Origin: Tubulanus polymorphus
Taxonomy: Eukaryota; Nemertea; Palaeonemertea; Tubulaniformes; Tubulanidae
DNA: 64,000 nucleotides
Direction of reading: 5' to 3'
NCBI RefSeq assembly: GCF_964204645.1
Contig: NC_134033.1
Span: forward strand, 8,654,231-8,718,230
A model generated the notes under the pieces. It saw only the letters and a program-made list of their open reading frames with translations, was not told the origin of the DNA and did no database searches. Both the position numbers and the translations under genes were made by a program. Of this stretch, positions 1-10,500 are shown in pieces (position 1 is the first letter of the stretch; the number at the start of each line of letters is the position of its first letter).

Positions 1-204
1 TCATATTCTAAGCGAATAACTAATTTTTTACCATAATTATTAGTAACTGTTTCAATATTAGTAATTAAATATTTTTAATGAATTGTTAGTTCAAGTTAGT
101 TTAACTTCTTAAATTTATAATCTACTGATTTAGCATTTTGTAGTATCTTTAATTCTATTTAAGAATGATTTGTTGTTCTCACTGTGTACTTGTTTACTCT
201 CCAC
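1..204 (-). pseudogene. Decayed copy of the element's first small gene
   Basis: The minus strand aligns base for base with the small gene that starts at 61799, but the start codon is GTG instead of ATG at 204-202, and small indels in the region corresponding to 61855-61925 break the reading frame. The product is the same unrecognised lysine-rich protein. The gene leaves the window at position 1, so the downstream part is unknown. Confidence 0.6.
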
Positions 205-300
205 TTTAATAACATATTTTTTATTAAAATTGATTTTAGAAGTTATTCATTTATATATGTTATTCATTTATATGTAATTCATTTATATGAATATCATTAG

Positions 301-408
301 AGTAATTGGGAATAAGTTGGTTCAGGTTAAAGGTTGAGAGGGTGAGTAAAAAAATAAATTCGAGCTTGCTTGTTTTCTTTGATCTGAACCAACTTATTTC
401 CAATTACT
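301..408. repeat. Terminal hairpin of the PolB-like element, left copy
   Basis: Arms 301-326 and 384-408 are inverted copies with one mismatch over 25 bases, around a ~57-base asymmetric loop. The loop shares the words GCTCGAATTTAT and CCTCTCAACCTTTAA with the hairpin at 61599-61702. Confidence 0.8.
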
Positions 409-411
409 AAT

Positions 412-1186
412 GTGCCAAGCCTCGAAAATCTAAAACAACTGAAATTCTAAGTTGCAATTTATATCACTGAGTTAATTCCTGTCCTGCTTGGGTCCATGGA
501 AAGCCGGTGTTGTAAGTTTTAATGTATGAATTCTTTGAAATACTGAACAACAGGCCGGTTGCGTGGGAAAAAACGACAGCCTACCCTCGTAAATGTTTTT
601 TAAGTTCCACCCCGGCCATTTGTATTTATCTTGATTAACTGAATTGATCAGAAACGTCAACATTACAAGGTAAGATTTCAAGTTCATCCTCAGTCGTTGC
701 AGGCTGTATGCAGCCTACAATATTATTCGTTGGTCAAAACGGGATTGACCCTGTCATATATTCAATTGGTATGGATTTCGTTCGATTTTTGTTTTAATTT
801 GGTGTCCCTTGATAACCCACCACATCTACCGGAAGCGAAACAGGAGTTTTGATTTTGAAATCATAAATCGAAGTACAGATATAGTTGTGTGATCGGCGGT
901 CGAATTTACAGGCAACACAACATCTGGCAGTAGCCCTACAGGTCTGCTAGAATGGTATTTGGAAAAGATTTTTAATATCCAGTAGAAACTGTAAAGCATA
1001 AAAGGCCGGCCTAATGGAAATATGTCAAATTTCACACTTTCTATGGAAAAATAGAATGCTATCTGCCGGGTAACTTTAGGGCATACAGTTATCCTTGAAG
1101 GTACAAACTAATTCTTGTCGAATTATAAATAACAAAGACTGATACCTAGGATTTTCATCGAAGTAAAACACACAAACGTATAATCT
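412..1186. other. No gene seen between the element end and gene A
   Basis: Only short ORFs without recognisable domains, codon bias or splice context. I see nothing else to annotate. Confidence 0.5.
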
Positions 1187-1192
1187 TTTATT
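1187..1192 (-). promoter_or_regulatory. Poly(A) signal candidate for gene A
   Basis: The minus strand reads AATAAA about 85 bases downstream of the gene A stop codon, a usual distance for a short 3' UTR. Confidence 0.45.
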
Positions 1193-1274
1193 GATGCAGG
1201 ATGGTATATTCGTAATACGACTACTCGATATATTTTGAAGCACATACACGTAAGTTTGAGGTTTGCCCCATACG

Positions 1275-1543
1275 TTATACTACTATCGTATTAACATATG
1301 TGGCTTTTCTCCAGTACATGTCATATAATTCAGATGGTATTACTCGACCAGTAAGAATCGCTTCACCTGTGAATTCGTCAAGTATCCGACACGGAATGCC
1401 AGTCGGTCCCACCACGATCGCGTCACACGTGCGCGATTTGAGACAACGGTCCATACACTGCTCTAAAGTGAGTGATAAGTTAGAACCCACTGAATTATCC
1501 TTTGGTTCGACATTCGGGGTGCGTAAGAACTCTGAGATTCCGG
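1275..1543 (-). CDS. Gene A exon 6: PAN/Apple-like C-terminal exon
   Basis: The acceptor TTACAG precedes position 1543; the exon enters in phase 1 and runs to a stop codon at 1275. The cysteine pattern in 'LEQCMDRCLKSRTCDA' followed by 'GIPCRIL' fits a short PAN/Apple fold. Genes B and C end in equivalent exons with the same entry phase. Confidence 0.75.
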
Positions 1544-4500
1544 CTGTAACGTATAAATAAAAGAATTTATCTTAGTTTAGATAGAGAATAGGATCCAATT
1601 AGAACCAGCATCCAAAGATTTTATATACGTGTACAATACTTTATGGTCGAGAGTGGCAAGACTAACATTAGCCTTGAACGCTCGGGTGGGTACGGCCCTT
1701 TTGTTCTACTTTTCTCTTTTAGTTCTAGTTTGAAAGATTCTTATGAATGAATTCACGATAGCTAGATTAAACCTTTAGCCCAGATAAATGTTCGAACTTC
1801 GGTAAAAGAAAGTCCAAAAGTTGTTTTTTTATGGCCACTGGTTGATTTACTTTGCAAGCTATATTCATTTTCACTAAAGCAATTATTTTCATCTTGTTGT
1901 TCCATTTGAACTTACCAAAATGATCACGGATGAAATCTACGGTATCTTCTACAAAGAAAGTATGTATTACTTTGTTTACAGATGTGTTTACTTAGTCGAT
2001 TCATATAAATGTAAGGCGAATTGGCCTCATGTTACATCCAAGCTTCTTACTCATATCGTTTATTATAACATTCGATTGTGGTTCCCTTTTGAGATATATC
2101 CAGCATAAAAAAACAAAGAATGACGGTATGTGTTATATAACGGTCGTCATACTTAAATACAACCACCCACATGGCCACTTGGCTATGCAACAATGCAGAC
2201 CATGGCCCCGGAAAAAAAATAAAGTTGGAGTCAGTTCGCCAGTTTTAAACCATTCATCGGCATCTTGAGTGTGTTAAATAAGAGAGAAATCGAGAAGCCA
2301 AGAAGTGGGTGCGGTTTTTAGATATCGTACTGCGATCGGGCTTTTCAGAGGTTTTTGACCACCAAAATCAGCACCCCTTTTCCACATAGTAAATCTGAGT
2401 GAACCCAGGGGTCGCAACTAACCGAGATCTTTGACTTTAGTGAACATATCTTTCTCGTTTGTCTTGACGATAAGCGATTCACTGAAATCACTGGTTACCC
2501 CATTAAACAACATCTGCAATATACAGAATAATGAATAAATCAACGGGCTCGATAAGCGTACTAAAAGCGTAAACTCGATTACCAAAGGCTGCCTCAAGAA
2601 ACGACCAAAGCCCAAACTAGCGTCTTTCCTCTCTCCCTCCCCCCTCTCTTCCATTCCAGTAACGTATGATACAAATACAGAAATGGCAATCGAAAGAACT
2701 AGAATTTCAAAAGGACCAAACTTTCCACTCGAATACGCTAAGTCTTACAATACAAGTGGTTCGATGTATCACTTACCCGAACATAAATGAGATATGTTTT
2801 ATCCAGTCCTAATCCAGTTATTTTCGCCCATGGATTCGCTGTTGTTATACAATTCCTGCTGCTAGGTGAAATTTGCGGACGATAGCAAGCCGTGTACTCG
2901 ACTCGCATATTCTTATATGACGGCAACGGTGTCCAAACAATGTTGACAGTTGATTCGCCGATGGATGTGGCACGTGGTTTCGCAGGTGCTACTGGACCCG
3001 TCTGTACCTCTAACGTAACGGACGGAAGACTCTCTGGTATTATTGTCGCATCGCCATTGGTTATTTCGGCAAATATCGCCTTCACGTGGAAATTGTAACT
3101 TGTACTTGGCAACAAATCACCAATAGCAGCTGAAGTTTCCGTCGTTCTTATGTTTACCGATAACTTGCCGCCTGTAGAAAAGGGAATTATTTCGTGTTGT
3201 TTTTAGAGCTACAACATTCAAACTAGAGGCGTAACGAATTCAATTCGTGATATAGAGACTTGAATATATAGTCGATTTAGTAGTTAGACCAGAATACAAT
3301 ATTTTGAAAACACCTGGTTTAATAATGGTCTTCAACCAATCATTGGGACAATCTTATATGAGAAAGGCGTCGGACCGCGACCGCTGTTATTTCAATAAAA
3401 AGCCAAAGAGATCTCTACGTCACCGAATGTGTTGGGCCATATCAGATGAACCCCAGTTTAATTTTACGGATGCTAATCGGTTGATTCGATCTCATTAACT
3501 CGAGCTGTGGCTCAAACCAAATCATGTTTTTTTGCCTACGCATTGCCTATCGACATGTTATATGACATGGTGTCGACTATATGGTTTAGTATGTACAACA
3601 GATTACATTTTCCTATTGGGGAAGATGAACAATATTTACGTTTTAATGATATTATGATAAATGTAACACAGATTAATCTATGTAACCTTTATGAAACAGG
3701 AGATGAGAATGCAATTAATACCGAATTCCTATGTATCAAACATCCACCAATTAGATAATGTATTCCATTGTTCCTGAAACTCACTTAGAAAACTTGTTTT
3801 ATAGAACAGTGCATGCAGCAAATACAATCTAAAGTATTATGCATGTATAACGTTGACATCGAAAGACTCGCTCGGGAGAACCTCGTACACCAGAAAGACA
3901 GAAATGCTTGGAACAGCCTATGTTGTGCGACGAAAAGCAGTTTACTGAAATACTCCCCAAGTCTCACATTTCTCATGATGGCGAAAAGCTGTCCCAGGGT
4001 AAACGATGGCCAAATGTTGTTGTCACAATCACTCCTAACAAAACGAAACTTCGTCATTTACCTGATTCTGGTTATAAAATCAACAACATATCTCAACAAC
4101 ATATCTCCCTATAAAAAACTTCGTCACTTATGTTTCAGAACTATAGAAATAGCAAGGAATACGTATGCATCTATATATTTACCTGGACACGTGCTTCCGG
4201 TGATTAGGTACTGATTTATTGGTTTCGTAATTCCTAATGGCGCCACCCAGCGTAACATCAACCCAGTAGTTGTTATGCTAATTGCCTCTAGGTTAGTTGG
4301 TGGACCAGATGCTGAAGTGAAGATTGGATCACTTTCTACGCTCGCTACTGACCTGCCAAGACTCGTTATGTATTTCATCTTGAGCGTATAAGCTGTGGAT
4401 GGTTCGACATTAACTGTAAGCGTATTTTCACCAGTTGTTAGACGATGCAAAGTTTCCTGAACGTCATCTGTCCCGTACTTCTTCTGCAGTATTTGGCAAC

Positions 4501-7500
4501 TGCTGATATCCTGATTCTCAGGCCTTGTCACATTAAATGTAACACTACCGTATTCGATATGCACTGGAAGGAGTTTTGCCGGGGTTTCTGCTATCGGGTT
4601 AAAATTGACTTTTCGATCATCATGATACGCTAGTATAGTGACGGGTTTTTCGTCGTCAGCTTCCGTTATCTTAACAAAGAATTTTTTATCATCATCCGCT
4701 GCATTTTCCTTAACGTACTCGATGAAGCGTTTAAAGCGGTTTCCCACATCCGCAATTTTGCGTGGTTCATCGAACCATCCGACCGATTTAGATTCAGTAC
4801 CACTAAGGTACTCATCAAGTACATCTGCAGACTGTAGTAAGTTCAAATGGAACTCTGTCACTACAGCTGTACCAACAACATCGAAGGCAGATCCATAATC
4901 ATACAAAGTAATAGTACCAGCACTTATTTCATTTTGAATAAAGTCAAAAATCACTTGAACTGCCATTATTTCTCGTTTTCGTTTTCCAACAAATGCCGCA
5001 AGTTTGACTGGATCAAACTGTGATCGTCTGATCATTGTCAGAACATTATTTATGCGTCTGTAGCTTCCATTGGTTCGGGCCTGTCTGAGCGCCCCAGTTA
5101 ATCTCTCTTTTATGCGAGATTTAAACGTAACCAATTTATCTTTCAAATTACTTAATACTGTCCGAATCTGGCTCAGATTCCTAACTGAGTCCCTCTCATA
5201 CAGGTTATTTATTTCGTCATGACACTGGTCGAGCTCAATCAATACATTAGTAACCTTTGTTGTCATTTGTTCAGATATTTCATACAGTGCGACGGTTTTG
5301 GCAGTGCAATACCTGTCCTTAGGCGTCAAATGCATACGAATTGGTATCGATGTGGCATAATTAGGAGCTTCACCAAGAGTAGAAGCCAGATTACTATATG
5401 TCTTTATAGCGTCCTCATACGTGCTAGGGGGCTTTCTCACCGAAGCGTCTCCGTACAAATCGATATTTACAGTTTCAGCAAACTTTCTCGTCTTTTCATC
5501 TATGTCTGCGTTAGCATTCCCAGAAATTTCAACAGATGGAATTGATTTTACCAGAGCTTGCAATTGTCCCTTTACATGCTGTCGTCGTTCGCTATTGCTC
5601 ACCTTTCTCCTGAATGTCATAGTAACACCCATGCCATATTCGAGTGCACTTACGACGTGTGTTGCGGCGCTTTTACAACTCCGAACGATATCTGGCGGAT
5701 GGATCGGCATCGCTTCGATTCGCGTAGTAGCGTCGTAGGCTAGGCTGTAACTTTCTTCGTTTTCTTTCGTTCTGCTTTCTCTGAGAAACGCTGCGTTCCC
5801 GGATACGGTAATGAGGCCCCCTGTAGAGAGACATGAGCAAGTATGTATATTCATTAATGATTGCCACAGAGGTTTGTTTATCGGGCTTGGATTGGATAGA
5901 ATTAAATTGAATTGTAACATGAGTCCATTGGGTCCCGAGACTTCGTCAAAACAGTTTGGGGCAATATAGCTACTTATCAATTATAATTGCATCACTTTTT
6001 CATTAACCCTGAATATGATAATCATACATGTCACCATTTTGTCATGTATAACTCAGGACTATTTGGAAATTTAAGAATTATGCTTTTTTCTGGGCTTTTC
6101 CCAAGATCTACATGAGCTAAAACATTTCACAAGCAATTCATTTGGAGGTTCGTGCTCTATCCGACCTTTCCAGTTTCAAATTGCATATCAGTTAACACCT
6201 TGAAAGCAGAAGAATAACAGCCCCAGCAAAAATTCATCAGAGACAGGTGAAACAAATGATCGCACAACTTATTCACTTTAATGAAAATCTTTTCAAAATA
6301 ATGCCATAAAACTTTCATCTGAAAACTAAAAATTACATGAGGGACTTGTAATGACATGATATTTGCCACGAAAAACAGATTCTACTATTTATGAGTAAAC
6401 AAATCAACAAAACAGTCTTTGCTGAAAGGTAACTCGTTATCACTAGCAAAGTATGAATTTGCTTCGGCATCCTCATAAGTATATATTTTTTTAAAATCAC
6501 AACAGTTTGATTGCCATTAAGTTGTCGACGTACAGTAGATAGTCCGTAGACACTCAATATCATATTCAACTTTTTTTTTAAATTTGCGGTTCGAGAGAAA
6601 CTTCACAAGATTCACATAACAGCCGCTCTACCATAGGATAATCTGATACCACGAAGATATGGGGAGCTGCGACACCAGTTATGTCGCTCGATGGCGTGAT
6701 TTAACATTTAGACTAACTTTGTCAAAACTAGATCATTTTCCATCGACGTTAAGCTGTTTTCTTGTTTTTCCAGATTCCATGCGCATCTTAGGACCCACCG
6801 AATATATGTCAGATTCATATGTCTACTCAGTAATTAATCATACAGTTTTCATTAATTACTGAATTATTAATGAGACAAGGTCATTCTACTTAACCTGAAA
6901 TGTGGAAGAAATTGGACGCAGAGGACCGAGTTACAACGAGCTACGAGCAATAATCACAAGATAATTGAGAATTGTGAGATAGTTGAGATAATTGCTCGTA
7001 GCTACGAGTGAAACAAGTGTGGTTGCCAAAATAGCATTGGTAGCTCTCGAATTCAGAAAAGAAATGCCTCTACTCTGGTGGAATATTGATCTAAGTATAG
7101 ACGTACAGAAACTACTTTCGGTGTATAGTGTAGATAGGGTCTGTACGCACCATTTAACATCTTTCTGGCTAAATCTGAAACAATAAAGATGTACCAATTC
7201 AGTTCCGACCGAATCAAAACACGAATACAATCCTATTCACTATACCAGGGTAGACAAATCAGGATATCTAAGGCCGTCTATGGAAAATCCCATGATCCCG
7301 ACCTTTCAGTATGATAAATCACGTTCATTTATCGACGTGAAATCAGTTACCGTTGATTTCTTATGATAACCGGGACACGTCCCTAAATAGAATCCCACAC
7401 GCTGAACACTTTGATATCGAGTCAATGTGGCTCTGTTACACAATAGCCTAAGTTAATCATGGTTTTAATCGACATAGAACACCAACGTTTAACGTCGCGT

Positions 7501-10500
7501 CACAATTGTTTACTTTTGTTCAAAGAAAATTGTGGGTTTGAGGCATTGGCGGAATAAATCAACGTTAGAATTCAATCAACATTGTCACCCAACATTGCCA
7601 TACTATCTGAGTTTTGTGTACTACATAAGATAATTCTTTCATATTCGGAAAAAAAGAGAAATTGCACTAACCCAATAGACGTCAAAATGGCGCACGGCTG
7701 ATTTACTGATAGCATCGAATTTTTAGAGATGAGTCTGGTATTTACACAACTGGAATACTTGTTTTATCATCATTAATTGAAGTCATTTTATTAACGTTCG
7801 CAATATCCGTTTTGGAGCATGATTATTAGGGTTTCTGCTGCCTCGGCAGAAACCCTATTGGATTCCTGCTGATTATTATTTCGACGTCAAGATACTCGAA
7901 GAAACCGTAGCGTATTAACTTCCACCAGTCGTCGGGTATGGTACATGAATTAACGAATCACAATGTATATCCTATAAAAAGACCTTCATTTTTTTCATGA
8001 CTGGACCTCGTTTGTAAAAAAAATGCCTATTAACTTCTTTCAGCTATATCGTTTGCTTATATAGATTATTAGAAGAAAAAAATAATCTTCCACCCCTCCA
8101 CTTTTTACCAATGGATTTACTGGCCTTGCGATTGCGCAATACCGATTAATGATGGCAGCACCAGCTTGCCAATTGAGAGCTCTCCAAATTTTCGGCTGTC
8201 CCTGAAGCTATTTTAGTAACGAATGTGCGATTACTGAATTATTTCCGAATAAAGTTATAACAACATAATTAAAGACCTGATTTAGCGATATGAACGGTGG
8301 GTTTGAATTGCTTTGTCTTCTTATCTGTCGCTACAATGCGTGTGTGTGCATGAAAACAGTTTCTTCAATGATTTTGATAGAACATTGCACAGGCGTTTAA
8401 AACATTTCTTGAGGGTGGCCAGGCTGAAATTTCGAGATGACACGAACGAACTTAATATTTAGCGTAATTTAGCAACTCGCAGTATTTGGTCATTAATGAG
8501 TTTGCTAGGGCAATGGAATACAGAAGCATCAGTAAAACATAAATTTTCTCTTTTTTACCTTCAGGGCCTCTTGTTTAGGTAATGATCTGGCGAGTAACAG
8601 TCATTAAACTTATAACAAAAATTACGACGTTCACGGGAAACCATAACGTAGATACATGTACGACGGAACATCTGAACTATTCAAGATTCATGTTATTGTA
8701 AAAAAAATTAGCTTGTTATTTTGCAAAAAAATAAAACATTTTATTTTATATGAAGTGTTACCTCTCCATCTCACGGTTCTTTGTCAACTAAGCTTTGATA
8801 ATTACCCCCCTCCACCCCAATTACAAATGCAATGTTCAATGTTGTCACAGGATTGACTGGTAAGATTAGCAATGCCAGACTTAATCTCTCGATGAGATCT
8901 TCCTGACCAATTACTTATTGGGACCAGGTCAGCAGCCACTTCTTTGAAAGCAAATTTCGCTTTCTTCCTTTTGCTTCTCAGATTATCATGTCGGTGAGCT
9001 TCTGGGCCATTGTCCTTTATTTTGGTTTTATCGTCGACGACAATTCATTAATTTGGTTTTGTCGCCCACTTTATTAGCTTTTGAATAATTAGTCCAATTA
9101 ACGTAATAAAGACTTATGCTTTCGCCTATTTTGAAGTCGATTAATCTGGTATAGTGTCGAATATCAAGGTCATTTTGGCAGATTCTTTTTTTTAAAAGTG
9201 ATATCAAAGCGATCATTTAAGTGATCCTACTTAATGAAAGATCACATATTATTTCTTTTTCTAAAGATGTACGGAAGCTTATATGTACGGAAGCGATAAA
9301 GGGCCTCGAGTTGTCTCGTTCCAACTCGACAAGTCGCCATATTTTTGTCGACATATCGCGATATATCGCGTCAAATCGACATGAATATGTCGACATATTG
9401 TGACGTTTTCACGACAAATTTCGCTTTTTCGCCCATTTTCCACGGGACAAGCCGTCATTTGAAGATACGTCTAAATGTAAGATGAGGACACCTGTGATAT
9501 GACGACTGAGTTTCAAGACGTCATGAATATGTCGACTTGCCGCGAGGAAAATAGCCGTGAAAACGAAATATGTCGTCAAAACGTCACGATATGTCGACAT
9601 ATTCATGTCGACTTGACGCGATATATCGCGGTATGTCGACATAAATATGACGACTCGTCGAGTTGGAACGTGACATCTCGATAAATCGATACGGATCACG
9701 CCTTTCACCAATGTCGACGTCTGTATCTCAACATAACCGCGTACCGTCGACATAATTATCACTCCTTTAGCTAAAATGTCGTGATACGTATGGCAATTTA
9801 TTGAGACAATATCGCAAAAAGGCGACATAAAAATCACCACATTTTAAATAAGGTCTTCCTAGTAACATCGATATATTGAGATAGTTAACTTAATTTCAAT
9901 AAGGGGACGCATTCGTAATGATGTTTAATGTCAGATGAATATGAAAGAAGAAATAAAGTTGGCAGAAAAATTAAAATGACTTTATCATCACCAGAATCTG
10001 GTGGACATATTGAATGTTGGCGTTCAAGTAAAATGACCCCAAATGCTGGGGCACAATAATAGTGTTTGGTACATGGTCGATGAACTAAATAGGTCATTCG
10101 AATCATTACTTTGTCACGATTGATTTGCGCATGCGACAAAACCAAAATATTGAATTGTCTCGTGCGACAAAACCAAAAAAATGAATTGTCGCAAGCAACT
10201 AAACCAAAATATTGAATTGTCGCGGGCGACAAAACCAAAATATTGAATTGTCACGGGCGACAAAACAAAAAAATGAATTGTCGCGGGCGACAAAACCAAA
10301 AAATATTGAATTGTCGCGGGCGACAAAACCTTTGTCGCGTTATATTAGTTTTGTCGTTTTATTGTAATGTCGCCCTCATTTGCATATTCGGGTATTTTTA
10401 CGCATGGCCCTTATCAGCCACCATACTTTAGACCTACCGGTACTGAGCTTTACTGTCTCAAACAAACAAAGTATAATTGTTGCGTTTATTAACGCACTCA

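Larger units (their letters stand above)
1..411 (-). mobile_element. End of a PolB/Polinton-like element (left copy, extends off the window)
   Basis: Read on the minus strand, this segment matches 61599-62000 closely, so it is a second copy of the same element end, pointing out of the window. The extremity at about 408 is an imperfect hairpin (arms 301-326 and 384-408), followed by AT-rich leader and then the start of the first small gene. The copy is more decayed than the right one. What lies beyond position 1 cannot be seen. The identification rests on the right copy, which carries PolB exonuclease sequence. Confidence 0.7.

Noticed and set aside
3813-4214. Plus-strand ORF opposite the end of gene A exon 3
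   Set aside because: Antisense shadow and intron sequence with no domain or codon bias.
10126-10332. 31-bp repeats as a CRISPR array
   Set aside because: Units are contiguous without unique spacers and the context is eukaryotic.
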